DNA from: Eublepharis macularius
Lineage: Eukaryota > Chordata > Lepidosauria > Squamata > Eublepharidae
Length of the DNA stretch: 64,000 nt
Direction of reading: 5' to 3'
Assembly (NCBI RefSeq): GCF_028583425.1
Contig: NC_072793.1
Location: 61,695,028 to 61,759,027, forward strand
The notes beneath the pieces were generated by a model, which was given only the letters and a program-made list of their open reading frames with translations, did not search any database and was not told the origin of the DNA. Position 1 is the stretch's first letter; the number at the start of each line of letters is the position of its first letter. A program made the position numbers and the translations under genes. Positions 12,067-24,821 of the stretch are shown here, one piece after another.

Positions 12067-12534
12067 GGATCCAGGAAGCCCATTTGGCCTGAGCCTCAAA
12101 CTCAAAAGGAGACCTCATATTTAGATACTTTTTTTAGCCATTTGACAAGTTTTGCAACTTATATCTATGTGAATCAGGTGTCCACATTTTTTATTATTTT
12201 ATTATGGCTATGGGTGTCAAAAGCTGGAAGTGGCCTGGGCCTCTCTGGAACTTTGAGAGGGTCTGCAAAGGAATTCTGCTGCCTTAGCATTCCTGCTTTT
12301 AAAGAACGAGTGTCACGCTGGTTTTTTCTACAAAGAAGTTCCAGGTCATCTAGTTTGGAATTCTTGAATCTCCCATGCAAACTACAGTCCAATGCGGTAA
12401 CCAAGACTGCCTCCAACCAGTCCTTTTCCCACCCAGAGACTTCCCTATGCTTTCCTTATTTGAAAGTTTGGCAGGACTCAGGAATTTCCTTTGGTCAATC
12501 ATAAAGCATACCTATCTGCCCCACCTCCTGCTTT

Positions 12535-12610
12535 TTTTCTTTCTTTCTTTACTTAATTTATACCCCATCTTTCTCCCTACAGGGGACCCAAAGTGGCTTA
12601 CACCTGCTTA
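12535..12610 (-). repeat. SINE 3' fragment
   Basis: 'tttatacccc' followed by 'ggggacccaaagtggcttac' is the reverse complement of the 3' part of the SINE seen at 17265-17490. Confidence 0.6.
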
Positions 12611-12819
12611 GGTTGCTCGTCTTAGTCTCAAGCGGCAGCAGCAATACTGGTCCCTCAGCAACAGCTGTAGTTGCCTCCTGGCAGTGCTGCCTTGTCCAAC
12701 CCTGTAGTGGCTGCAGGAGCCCCAAGGATAGACTGTGGCTCCTGCCTTTCTTCTCACCCTGAGGTGCTTCCAGTGGCTATGCACCACTATCCTGCTACCC
12801 AGAGTGCTGTAAAGGATAG

Positions 12820-13361
12820 TGTCATGATCTGGCTGTGCCAGGAAGGCCTAGCAAGGCCTCAGAAGCCTGTTAGCAGTGGGAGTAGGCCTGCCTACAATTC
12901 CCAGGAGCCCCTGAGCTGTTTTGGCACCCTTTTTGCCCAATCAGAACACAAGGGGCTGGTGCTATATAAGTCTGGGAGGGGAAAAAAGCCTGTGTTCTTC
13001 CTCCCAGGGAGCAGACCAGAGGAGGTTTCTGCTCGGGAGAGAGGCCCTCATCCAGGTAGGGTGAGAAGACAGGTCTGGCAGACGGACAGTGTGTTCAGTT
13101 GCGCTAGGGCCTTTTGTTTATTTTGCTTTCACCCATCTATTGTTGCTAAGGCACCCTGTTTGTTTGCTTGTTTGTTTGATATTAACTGACCTTGTAAATA
13201 AATCCTTTTGTTTGTTGTTACTCTGCTGGGTCCTCATGTCTGTTTACTGGCCAAGCTACAGAGGTCCGAAGGGTTGGGAGGGTACTCTGGGCCTTCCCAA
13301 GGGACCCTAAATCCCAGACTGGTGGCAGTGTAAGGTGGCTCACCTCACCTGAGGCATGACA
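12820..13361 (+). mobile_element. Solo LTR with 5-bp TSD
   Basis: A 542-bp unit begins TGTCATG and ends CATGACA, a 7-bp inverted terminal pair with TG...CA ends, and is flanked by a perfect 5-bp duplication gatag (12815-12819, 13362-13366). A TATA box 'ctatataag' lies at 12962-12970 and an AATAAA poly(A) signal at 13197-13202, followed by a GT-rich stretch. These are the U3-R-U5 parts of an LTR retroelement whose interior was lost by LTR-LTR recombination. Its sequence is unlike the LTRs at 53417 and 58019, so it is a different family. Confidence 0.9.
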
Positions 13362-13379
13362 GATAGGAACAGTAGCTAT

Positions 13380-16100
13380 TGCACTCTTGCACTGCGTTGT
13401 TCAAACACACACAAACTAATTAAAAATCAGTTTCATTGACATGCCATTAAAGACACCAAGTAGTTCAAAAAGCAGTTCAAAATGCAGAGGAAGGGCATGG
13501 AAGAGGTGACAGGGCTGCTGCTGTTCAGTCTTAGCTTCCATTTCAAACAGAAGAAACAGATTATGCCGTAAATGTCACGTCAAGAAAAAACTTGGATTTT
13601 TTCAGGTGTAAAATCAGAGTTTTCAGAAGAAGATATGGGCTGTTCATGATTTGAACACAATTGGAGGATGAAGTTGTGTGGAAACAAGAGGAAAAAATCT
13701 CATGAATTGGGTGGCTGAAATGGGGAAAATCCATGTGGAATTATCCCTAATTTGCAATGAGAGTCCCTGTTGGTCATGTAACCCCAGGCAGACAAGCTTC
13801 CGGCACACTCCAGTGAAGGCGCCATTGTTGATGAATGCAGTCAGGAACTCCACTGTACTGCTGCCTCTGCTGGCTGAACATTTAAGATACATTCTTCCAT
13901 GCTGGATGAGAGCCAGAATATATGGAGAAGAGTGTATAGAAACGTCATAAAGAATTTCCTGTAACTCCCTATATTAGACCAATTAGTATTGCCTTAATGA
14001 GCATCTTCTCTCCCAAAGGTGGTGAATGTGCAAATATAGTCCTCGGGAGGCTTGTTAATGGAAGAATGGAGAGCTCTGAGGCATTAGAAGAACACTGACG
14101 TGGCAGCACTCTGTAGCCTCATGGGGAAGTTTTTTCATTGATGAGCAGCAGCGTAAAAAACCTCATGAAATTTCCTCTCACAAGCTTGTCCTCCAACAAT
14201 ATCCTCTGGCTCATACTCCATTCTATTTTGGATGCATATGGAAATTCTTTTCTTTTTTGGGGACTAAAAAAATTTTATTTAAAAAGATGTGAAAATAGAA
14301 CGTGCATAATAAAAGATTATACATACACTACATTGGAAATTGAGTTGAGACTTATTTACATTTACAAAATTTACTTTCGAAAATTCTTAATTTGAGTTGA
14401 GACCCAGGCTGAGAAAGCACAATCAGAACATTTTGTTTAAATGTGCTGTCTTCTCCCCTGCATCGAGCTCAGAGGAAACAAATTCTGCGTGTTTGTCACA
14501 GAATCTGGCTGGGCACAGCTCTGATTAGCTGGATCAGATGACGTAATAAAACCATCTCCTCTTCCCTAAAGCAGTTGCTCCAACCATTTAAAAACGTATT
14601 CTGCTTTTCTTAAAAATAAGCAGACAAATGTGCATGTCACATTTGAGGGGGGGGGAAGCATAGAAAAAGGAGCATGACGAATCAGCAGTCTGTTAATGGA
14701 TCACTATGTGCTTAGAGTTTGTATTCTGAATGCAGAAAGAAAGAGGACTCGTGCTGGAGAGAAATTGCTTAGATTTGAGGGAGGGGGGAGCTATATCTTC
14801 CCAAACTTTGAATTTCTGTGGAGGTTAAGTTCAAATGCAGTGACTCCTTTTTAAAAGTTTTGAAGTTTTCTCTTGCATGGTAATGTGGATGTTTTTCATG
14901 TGGGAACTCTTTTAGACCAATGGAAGTAAATAAGTTAAAAGGAAGTAACAAAGTATGCAACTTTACCACCTCAGAAATAAATGTATGACTCAGCCTCCAT
15001 AGGTTACAAAACTGGCAAAGTCATATCTCTGACTGAGCCAACTACATTGTTAGTAGAGTATGAAAACTTCTGATTAACTCAAAACATTCTTCATTTGAAC
15101 ATTCGTATAAGTGGCAGTAGAGGTCATGAGCCATTTCAAAATGCCCATTCCCTAGATGCTCATTAGAGTCCCAATCCCCATTTTGTGCTCTTTTGCCTGT
15201 CATTCCTTTCCTCTCCTGCCTGTTTGAAACTAAAAGCTAAGCGTTTCACAAGAAAAAATTTCCACAGCCTCCAGAAAGATCATTTAATACCAGGAATAGA
15301 GCAAACCGTAATTGGGATACTGCCCAGGCCAACTTAAAATAGCTCAGTGTGTAACCCTCAGTGTCCTGCATCCGCTCTGATGTCTGTAACAGATGGATGG
15401 AGCAGTCCTCCAATGAGTAGACTGGCCACTTACTCAATGCCATAAATGACCAGAGTGCTCTCTGTTGCTCTAATTGGCCAATAGCACACGGACAAATTGG
15501 CAGTGTTACCAACTTTGCCACCTATTACCTTTTCTCCTTTGCCTCTCCTTTCTTAATCACCTTATCATCCTCTACAAAAACATCTTGCATTGCATTTTAG
15601 ATTTCAAGAACTTAGGGAATGCAGTAGTGCCATATAAAAGTACAACAATTCTGTTGCAAAGCCCTGACGTCAACTGTCCCTAACGTTTGGAAGAGAAGCT
15701 GTAACAGATGGATACAAGGAAATTGTAAAGACCATCTGTTTTAACCTCCATGGACACATATTAGATACGCACAGACACAAAAGGTAGTGGAAGAGGCTGG
15801 GCTTATTTCTTTGCCAACTTTAACCCTGGTTGCTGGACAAGTGTAGAAGCAGCTAGAAAGCAATGTCTTCATCATTGCTTTTAATGGGTAAGAAGTTTTA
15901 GAAACTTGCTTGAAGATCTTTGCAACCTGCTGGCTTCTCAAGTGGGTTTTTGAGCAGATGCCATCCGAAGCAGAAGTCGCATGTCATGTTCCTCTGAGAA
16001 TCATGTTTATATACTAGTGATTCTCAGAAGTGTGTAACAGAAAACAATTTCAGAAGGACTATAGTATTTTAATAGACCTTTTCCCCAGGCAGCAGCCATC
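13380..16100. other. Intergenic DNA, no gene seen
   Basis: AT-rich sequence with scattered short open frames that lack recognisable domains. No repeat family could be named here with confidence. Confidence 0.5.
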
Positions 16101-16102
16101 AT

Positions 16103-16315
16103 CATTTATTTAATTATTTATATCTCACTTTTCTCCCCAATGCAGCTTACAATACATTCCCTTGTCGTCCATTTTATCCTCACAACAACCCTGTGAAGAA
16201 GGTTAGGCTGAGAGAAAGAGCAACTGTCGCTCATCGAGCTTCCATGGCAGAATAGGGATTCTCCCAGCTCCTAGTCTAACACTCTAAGCTGCAACACGCT
16301 GCCTCTGCTCTCTTG
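16103..16315 (-). repeat. tRNA-derived SINE, reverse orientation
   Basis: Reads, reversed, as head-body-tail of the family at 17265-17490: 'tatttatatctcac' tail, 'cctcacaacaaccctgtga', 'gcttccatggcagaatagggattc', and an 'ctagtctaacactctaa' head. Confidence 0.8.
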
Positions 16316-16671
16316 CACAACAAATCTTCATGCTGCTAACTTAAGTTATGGACTGAATACATTTTTCAAGCTGTCTCATTTGATTTCATGTACAGTATAA
16401 AAGAACCAAGGATGAGGAACTTTTGTACTAAGACAATTGCACTTGAACATTGGTTTCTGACAGTGCCAAAGCTATATGTATATAGAAAAGGAGTCTATTC
16501 ACAGTCTGTTCACTAACAACTTTTACATTAATCATTAAGGTGGCTCCAGTTGTATGTCTGTTTTCATACATGTCACATTAAAGGCTGTCATACTGGTAAG
16601 GCTATGGCTGATCATCAGCTAGTTTCATATAAAGAGAAGTGTACGATTAGTGTGATAACAGAGATGTGCTC

Positions 16672-16760
16672 ATTTATTTATTTTAATTAAATATTTTAGT
16701 TCATTTTCACTCAATCTTGGGATGCAAAGCAGCTTACAAAAGGAAGCGTACAAAATATAA
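16672..16760 (-). repeat. SINE or LINE 3' tail fragment
   Basis: A 'tttatttatttta' tail followed by 'gggatgcaaagcagcttacaaa' matches the reversed 3' end of the local SINE/LINE families; no head is present. Confidence 0.5.
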
Positions 16761-17264
16761 TAAAGAAGTACAACCCAACAGACTGCCAGTACAGACATGA
16801 AACAGGTGATGAACTGCAAGGTCATCCCAGGCTGGTGCTGAATCAACCAGCTTCTAGCAGGGCAATGGCTATGAGCCAGAAGGTGAGAGCCAAGGCCAAG
16901 TGCTTTTTGTCTCTTGCCCTAAGACTTGCATCTCTGGCAAAGCCCTGGCTCTAGAAGATGCTTGCAAAAAGGGGAGGGGCAGATGTTCAATGCAGGTCTC
17001 ATTCAGCTGGCTCAGATGTTATCTATTTCCTCTCTCCCTCGTTTATAGAAGTATTTCTGAGCCATGGTCTTCTGTTATGTAAATTGAAGGCTCTCTTTTT
17101 AGGTCTTAGCTCTTTTTAGATAGTCCTGGAGATACAGACTGTCTTGGGCGTGTTTGTTGTTCTTAGTATATGGAAGGTAAGCCATGTATGGAAAGCCAAA
17201 CATGATTATCCTCCCACTCCTTCTCCATAGCCATGGCAGAGCCCAGGATTCCAACTAGAAACCA

Positions 17265-17490
17265 GACTGGCATAGTAATTAGAGTGACAGACCAGGATCC
17301 GGGAGGCCTGGGTTTGAATCCCCACTCTGCTATGGAAGCTTGCTTAGTGACATTGGGCTGGTCATACACGCTCAACCTAGCTTACCTTACAGCATTGTTG
17401 TGAGGATAAAAGGGAGGAGAGGAGAACGGTGTGAGCCCCATTGGAGAGAAAGTTGAGGTATAAATAAAGTAATTACAATAAATAAAAAAC
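17265..17490 (+). repeat. tRNA-derived squamate SINE
   Basis: The head 'ggcatagtaattagagtg' (A-box region) and 'gggtttgaatcccc' (B box) derive from a tRNA. The body has 'actctgctatggaagcttgct' and 'tgttgtgaggataaaa', and the tail 'ggtataaataaagtaattacaataaataaa' is the LINE-recognised 3' end. Confidence 0.85.
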
Positions 17491-18440
17491 CTAACTCTAT
17501 AGCAGACCATAGCACTCTAACAACACTCACTTTTAGCCATTTAATCACAGCATTCAGGAGGCATGGGTTCAGAACATCTACAGTGTCACCAGGCAACTTG
17601 GATAAAGAGGTATACTGCTGGGTTGTCAACAGCATATCAGTGACAACCTACTCCAAAATCACAAATGATTTCTACTAAAGGCTTTACATAGAGATTGAAC
17701 AACACAGGATAGAACTGAGCCTTGAGGAACCCCATATGGCATGCCCCACTCTAATGACAGCTGGTTTGCAACAGCAACCTCCTGCGTCCTGCCTATCAGG
17801 AACAATTTAACCAATCCAAAGCACCCCCCTTAAGCCTTACTTCTACTTATAATGTCTGAACAAGATAGCATGGACCACAGTATCAGAGGCTGCTGATAAA
17901 TCCAGTATGAGCCAGAGAGAGGTGACTAAGGCCACCAGCACTGAGTTCCTCCTGTAGCTCAGCCTGAAACCACATTGCAAGGGGTGTAGGGCAGATGAAT
18001 TATTTATTTCCATCACCTTGCTTAGGAAAGGCAAATTAGACACCAGATGATAACTGGCCATGTCATTGTTCTCTAGCTATGATTTTTTAAGTAGCTCAAG
18101 AAAAGTTGCCTTGAGTCAGTGATTGATTTATAAATAAATATTAGGGACTCATTAATGTGATCCTTACAAGCTTTCAGTAACCAGGATGGGCAAGAATCCA
18201 AACAAGTGGGGGCCTTCACAGGTCCCAGGATACTGTCAGCATCTATGGTAGTAACTAGATGTAACAGATCATCTATACCACTAAGGATTACTCAGCTATA
18301 TTACAGCCAGCATCCAAATCAAAACATATTTGGGTGATTTTTCTCAGCAAATTTTTTAAAAAAAATTCATAACTGATCATCTGTCCCCAGGAATTTAAAA
18401 GCTCAGATACTGGAACCAGTAAGTGCCAAAATACTTTAAC
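17490..18440 (-). mobile_element. L2/CR1-group LINE, reverse transcriptase relic
   Basis: Minus-strand translation shows 'NLPFLSKVMEI', 'LHPLQCGFRLSYR', 'ILDLSAASDTV', then a degraded 'GVPQGSVLSPILF'-like block near 17700-17750, and a 'LLNAVIKWLKVS' block at about 17540. Several stops and frameshifts make it non-functional. The DNA beyond 18886 may be its continuation, because the hAT-like element at 18458 was inserted next to it. Confidence 0.75.
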
Positions 18441-18457
18441 TTGAGCTGGGTGCAAAC

Positions 18458-18877
18458 TAGAGATGGGCATGAACCGGAAAAAACCCGAACCATGTGGTTC
18501 ATGGTTCGTCAAATTTCACGAACCATGAACTTTCATGAACCTGCCCCTGGTTCATGAACCGGTTTGTTTGGTTCATGAAAACAGCACATCCAGGTCAGAA
18601 AAGCATCACTTCCAGGTCAGCAGAAGGTCACTTCCGGGCTAGCAGAAGTTCACTTCCAGGTCAACAGAAGGTCTGTAAGAAGTCCATCCCTTGTTGCCTA
18701 GGAAACTGATTGATTGGCACCAGGCCAATGACGAACCAAAAAACGAACCAAATGAACCAGCCTAAAAGTTTGTGGCGGTTCATCAGAAATGGATCTGACG
18801 AACCATGGTTCGCGAACCATGAACCGGCCTGGTTTGTGCTTAATTTTGGTTTGTATTTCGGTTCGTGCCCATCTCTA
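18458..18877. mobile_element. 420-bp hAT-like MITE, perfect 8-bp TSD
   Basis: Termini are 'tagagatgggcatgaacc' and 'ggttcgtgcccatctcta', nearly perfect inverted repeats, flanked by a perfect 8-bp duplication gtgcaaac (18450-18457, 18878-18885). The body is dense in GAACC/GGTTC and CATGAACC inverted motifs. The terminal 'gatgggca' core matches the element at 7839-9961. Confidence 0.92.
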
Positions 18878-18889
18878 GTGCAAACTAGC

Positions 18890-21800
18890 TGATGCAAAAG
18901 TTGCAAAGAAATAGGATTTCTTTGCAACTGCTTCAGAGGTCTTCCAGTGACCTGTGATTCAGTTCGTTTTCCTCGAACACAGTCGAAAAAGGCATTTTTC
19001 CCTACCTTGATTAGTCTGATCTGGCCATATTAATCCATGTTACGGTTACCTTGAAGCTCTAATATTTTAATGCACTCTCTATTCCCTTGAAGACAACCGG
19101 GAAATTAAAGTTGGTACAGAATTTCACAGCCTGGCTATTATTGGACATGAAGCATAAAATGCAGAGAACGATGCATATGAACAACTTCTTATGTGAAGTC
19201 AGTTACCATTTGAAGCAGCTTCCATGTGGTATCTGTTGTCTAGTTTATAATCCTGTGGAACCCTCTCTATGTGTACATGTGTTTCCTCCTGGAATTTCAT
19301 AAGGCTCACATATGGATATCTGACCCTGTGAATGTTGGGTCTCCAGATATTTGTTTTACCATACTTTAACCTACATACATTTGACATGCAAGATTCCCTG
19401 AACTAGTCTGGCTAAGTGGAAAACATGATCCTGCATCCTACATGTACACTGGTGCTTCCATTTGAAGTGTAGATGTCACATTCCTCTGTGTATAAAATTT
19501 TAAACACCCATCCACAGAGCCCAATCAGAGTTCCCAGGCCATGGATATACAGCTTACACACTTTACAAGTTTGAGGGCAGTATTGATGCCATACTGGTTC
19601 ATAAAGGGCAAGCATGTTTGCATTGTAAAGTGTGATTCCTCTGGGATAGTTTTAGTCAACGCAGCTGCTTAATCAATCAGGAAGTCTGTACTAAAAGACT
19701 CTCTCACGACATTCTCTACACAGAATTTAGTCATCTGTACTCTGTTAGGACCCAGTTAACGCCCATAACTACAAGTGAAATTCTTTTTTCCCCTTCTCTT
19801 TTCCTTTGCAGAAGCATTTTGAGAGGGGAAGCCCACCACTTTGTAGTTCTCAGTTTGCCAGGAAATGTGTATGAGCCCAAGGGCTGGAGAAGTAATCAGG
19901 GAAATCCCATGAGAAAATCAGACAGCTATTATATCCCAAGGATGTCTGTGTGAGAGAAACCAATAAGCACAGTCAACATATGTCAGAAGTACTTAAAGTC
20001 TGTTTTGACCTGCAATAAACGTAACACAGAGAAAATTTAGTTTAATTACTACTGTTGCCACCACTGGAGAAGGAAAACTCACAGTTTGGTTTAGTCCATA
20101 ATGACCTACATAGCTAAAGCTGTGTTTAGTGACTTCCCAGCTGAGGTCAGCACAGATAAGACTACCTTCTGCCTTACCCTGTGGCACTAAAGCCATGCTG
20201 AAGAACAAACAGCTGCTTAGCAAATGAGCCCAGCTTGTCATCATCTGATGTAATTTTGCTTTTCAGTAATTACCTGTATGGCGTAATGTAACTGTAGGTA
20301 GTATGCTGGGTTGATACCAAAGATCATTTATTCATGGCATTCTATGACCTAGCATGCTCTCTTTTAAAAGGCAATCTACTAAAGAAAGTCAACATAAGGA
20401 ATACCCCCAGAAACAGATAACTGTGCCTGTGTACCATATTTTTGTTTGTGAGTGTATGTGTGTGTGTGTACTGTAATTTCTGAGTAATTCTGGTGGAGTT
20501 CTCTTTATCTTGTGCTTGTTGTATGTACTTCTGTGGGCTTCAATAGTTGTCTGATTATTTACACTGGAATTGTATTTTTTCTCCTGTGGATCCATAGGTG
20601 ATTACAACATTTACTGTTAAGTGTGTGTGTGTGTATTTGTAGCTCTGCCTGGCAACCAACTAATCCTGAAACAGGTTCCTGACAATGCTGAACAGGCCTT
20701 TTTTTGTCAGCAACAGGAAGTGATGTATTTGCCTTCCTCACAGAAGGGAAACTCCTAGTGGTTTCCATGGAGATATAGGCAACTGTGTAATTACAGACTT
20801 ATATAATCTTAAAGACACACGCAGTGTGTGTGTTTCACTCAAATGGGGAAGTAATAAAGAGCACCCTTTCAGAACACCCTGACTGAAAAGCGGGTTGAGT
20901 AAAGAGCTGGCTGGGTGTCTGTGCTGTGAATTTAGGTGAAATAGAGAGTTTTAATGCAGTAAGCATTGCAAACTATTATGTGTTTATACACACATATGTG
21001 CATATATAGATGTCTAGATGTATACAGTTTCTAGTTGAGATATTAGGAAATATCTAGTGCCAGGAAAAATAACTTTGCTTAAAATAACCTTGGCTTTTCC
21101 CTCTGTAATAAATCACTGAACGCAAATAACTAAAAAGCCTTCAAAAGTAACTGCATGGCCTTGTGCCTCCAAGCACAAGCTGCAACCAGCTGGGATGGGT
21201 TTGTTCCGGAACATGAATCATGCCCAAGTAGCTCTTTTGTGCCCCTTTGTCAGGTGCCCGCTGCTTAGATTGTAAAATCAACTGGCTGCCAGGTAATGCT
21301 TTCTATTGTTTTGTCAAACACATAAAACAAGCTCCTGCAGCTCACAGAGGAAGAGCATTCTATTGGAAATTCAATTAAATAGGAGAAATCTTTTTTTTTT
21401 TAAGTCAGACATGTCTGGGGCTTCCAAGGTTGTATTTTTCCATGGACAGCTTTGGTTTGAAGGTGGAATCTCATTGCACAGCCCACATCACAAGTAGAAA
21501 AAAAATCTCTTTTATTCTGAAATAGCTGTTACACAAGAAGCACCAAGGGAGGGGTGAAGAGACAGCATGCTTTCATGGAAGAATAAAGCTCTTTGCAGAC
21601 TTATGTTTTTCTTCATTACATGTTTACCTTCCCCTTCCTTCAACAAGCTTGGAATGGTATATGTGGTTTTTGTCCACTATCTGTGCTTTCACCTTCACAA
21701 TAATCTTGTGAGGTAAGTTATACTGAGTGATAATGACTAACGAAAGATCACTCTGTGAGCCGCCTGGGGTTCTGAGCCCTAGAACTATTCAGTCTAAATC

Positions 21801-23700
21801 CCTCAAAAAAAAAGAAAAGAAAAAGCCTGTGTTAGGAACATGACCATGATGGGAGTTTGGAAGAGGATATAGAGACGTTAACTTGTGAATGTTGTATTCA
21901 GCTGTCAATATAGACAGTGAACATTAGGGATCTTCATTTTTCTTTGTGCTTCTTGTATCTCAAATTATCATCTTTTAAAATTCTACTTAGTGAAGAGCAT
22001 CTGGAAACTTCCACATGCAAATTTTCCTAATTAAGGACACAGTCTCCAATAAAACTGAATTTATACAGAGAACTGTTAACAGAGTATTGCAATGAGATGT
22101 CTAGGGGGGATAACTGACCAGCCTCTACAAACATAACATCATTTTTAACCAGTGGTCAAACATCACCCTGGACTTCAAGCTTTGGTTTAATGATTAGCAA
22201 GCTGTTAGCTTCAGATGAAGTCACTGAGACTGAAGCGCCTCTTTTCTGCACCTGTGCAAACCTGTCTCAGATAGCATAGGGGACAGAGAAAAGCAGAATT
22301 TAAGCCGTTGGACCTTGGAGGCATAAATCTAAAACGATTGTCTGTGTTTCTTTTTTGGCACAGCTAACTGCATTAATTACTCCCCCAAAGGAAGGGAAAG
22401 GTAGATCTTATGACCTACAGATTGTGTCTGAGGCCAGGGTTGAAGAGCATGTAAAAGAGCTCAATCCAGCAAATAGGACGTTGACCTTGGAATTAAAATT
22501 GAGTGAGTTCATATTCCAAATTAGCTACAGCCTCACTGTTTGGCTTCAGGGAAGGTACAATTGGCCAGCCTCAGTTGTTCATTTACAAAATGGGAATAAT
22601 TGGTAAATGTATGAAACATCCCACAAGCAAGAGTATCAATACACAGGGTGAAGGCCACCCCAGTATAATGGGCTACAAGTCTATGCATTTAGACATGCAT
22701 AATTCCTATGGAATTGTGATTTAACTGAATCCATCCACTGGGATTGTGTCGATCCCTCTGCAGCAGCCCCTTAAGAAAGTGGAATGGATTATCGCAATCA
22801 CCGACTCCAGGCAATGGACTGCCTCTCATTGGAATCTCGTCTATGAAACCAGACAACAATGCTAACACCTCACTACAATTCTACAAGGATGAGGATGCAA
22901 ACAGAGTGGTCAGCCAGACTCTCTTCCATCCCAAGAAGCCCCTCCTGCTCTTTTTTGCTGTTCTCTCCCTTTGCCACCACACACATACATCTCACCCTCC
23001 CAAAACACAGGAAGAGAGCCAGGATGCACAGCTGCCGATAGTTTTGCCACTGTGTTCCTATGGCTCAACACAGATGCTGTTCCCCCCGCTCCTTTCCTGA
23101 TTTAGAATCTACGCTCTCAGTCTGGGAGAAAGCAAGAGGCCCACACGCAGCCTCCGTTACACAGTTCTAGGTACTCAGCAGGGCTGACGTGATATCCTAA
23201 CAGATGTCCTTGGATGCTTTCTTACAATGAGCTGCATAAGATCCATGTCCTAATTCAGACCCACCGCTGCTGTGCTCTCCCAGCCACTTAACAGAGGAAT
23301 TTGCAATATTTGATCTGATGATACTGGTGGTGCTTATGGGGCAAAGACTACTTAGATGCAGGCTAGGTCCCCTCTTCCCTTTCCAACAAATGATCAGAAC
23401 AGGAAAGAGCTGACAGTGCTGTTAATCATCCTTTGGGGAATTCAGAGATGGGTGTGAACTTTCTTCCCCATCACAGAAGCCGTTTGATCAACACTTGCAA
23501 GGAGACCTTGATTGGAAACATATTTGTAATCCCCACTGGATGGGGGGACAGGTCTTTTATCTGGGGGCTGCATTGGTATCTGGACTCTTTACAGACACCC
23601 CTTTCCTCCACAAAGCAAGCATTTCTTCCTGCGTGCCAGCAGGCAAGCTTTCTGGACTCGCAGCTGCCATTTTTCAGCATCAAAAGAAAACTCTTTAAAG
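18890..23700. other. Intergenic DNA downstream of DUSP1, no gene seen
   Basis: AT-rich DNA with small GT runs (about 20451-20471 and 20621-20634) and no reading frame with a recognisable domain. Distal regulatory elements of the neighbouring phosphatase gene could lie here, but nothing in the text identifies one. Confidence 0.5.
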
Positions 23701-23709
23701 AATACATTA

Positions 23710-24450
23710 TTCATAGAAATGTCATAATTTATTCAATTTGTATAAAAAGGCATAATTATAACAAAAACCAGATCTTCCATCATAAGAAGAAATATATTAT
23801 TTCATATCATAAATAAATCAGCAAACATACAACCCTTAGCAACCAAAACCACAAACACTCCTTTGTGCTTTCAATGTCAGTGCTTAGGAAACAGTTTTAA
23901 GGTATATTTACAGGATTACAGTACCCAAAAATACTGAGGTATTTGGTATTTCTTTTTTAAAAAATGAAACTTGAGACTTATAAAGGCAAAACATGCACGC
24001 ACGCACACACGCGCACGCACACAATGCAATTATACCATAAAATAAATAAATACCAGGACTTCCTCATACAAGGGGACAATGTCACTGTAGCCTAGCACAC
24101 CCAGGAACAAGAATACTGTAGGGTTTGCCAACAAAGCACAGACTGACGGACGGAGAGAGACAGAAAATGTTAAGAGTACATGTTCAGGAGTAGAAAGCAA
24201 TGTCCACTGTGCTTTGTCTCCTTTGTAGGCATCCAAATGTTGGTCACACATACATCTCAGCAAAATCTAGCAGAAAAGACCTTGTTTTCTGGAGTCAGAT
24301 ATGCTGTGCTGATGACTCTATATTGCTTTGCAGCCGCAAGGAAAAAGAACCCATGCGAGTGAATGTAACTGTTCCCAAGGTTATTGCACTTCTGAGATAA
24401 CAGCAAGAGTATCAAGTCTTTGTGTTGAGAGTCAGTTTGTTCCTGCCTTT
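23710..24450 (-). other. DUSP1: DUSP1 3' UTR with AU-rich elements
   Basis: About 740 nt between the stop and the poly(A) site. On the sense strand it holds a TTATTTATT nonamer (24041-24049), an ATTTATTTA (23810-23818), further ATTTA-like motifs, and a GTGCGTGC-rich stretch at about 23995-24022. AU-rich elements of this type in mammalian DUSP1 mRNA bind TTP and HuR and set its short half-life; that role here is inferred. Confidence 0.8.
23728..23733 (-). terminator. DUSP1 poly(A) signal AATAAA
   Basis: Canonical hexamer on the minus strand about 0.72 kb after the stop codon, a distance like that of the mammalian gene. No equally good hexamer in the preceding UTR has a better context, though AATAAA-like A/T motifs near 23810 might act as an alternative. 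Confidence 0.65.
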
Positions 24451-24821
24451 TCAGCAGCTCGGAGAAGTGGTGATAGGGCTCTGAAGGTAGCTTAGTGCAC
24501 TGGCAGAAGGGTGTACAGGGATGGAGACTGGAAAGTTAAAGACAGTTGTTGTGGGTGCCCCCCTGTCCAATGCAGACATGGCAGGGCTTCCAGCCTCTGC
24601 TGAGCAATTTGGAGCAAGGACTTGGGACTCAAACTGCAGCAACTGTCCCATGAAGCTGAAGTTGGGGGAGATGATGCTCCTTCTCTGCTTCACAAACTCA
24701 AAGGCTTCATCCAGTTTGACTCGGTTGGTCCTCATAAGGTAAGCAAGGCAGATGGTTGCTGAGCGGGAGATGCCCGCTTGACAGTGCACAAACACTCGCC
24801 CACCATCATTTTTAACAGAGT
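24451..24821 (-). CDS. DUSP1: DUSP1 exon 4, coding part
   Basis: 371 bp, residues 246-368. It contains the catalytic P-loop HCQAGISR (Cys259), the AYLMRTNRVKLDEAFEFV helix, the FNFP ERK-docking motif and the terminal SPITTSPSC with two Ser-Pro sites. Acceptor 'tcatttgcag' precedes 24821; the TGA stop is at 24453-24451. Confidence 0.96.

Noticed and set aside
17281..17330. A functional tRNA gene at A/B-box-like motifs
   Set aside because: The motifs are in a SINE head, the cloverleaf cannot be completed, and copies recur with the same SINE body.
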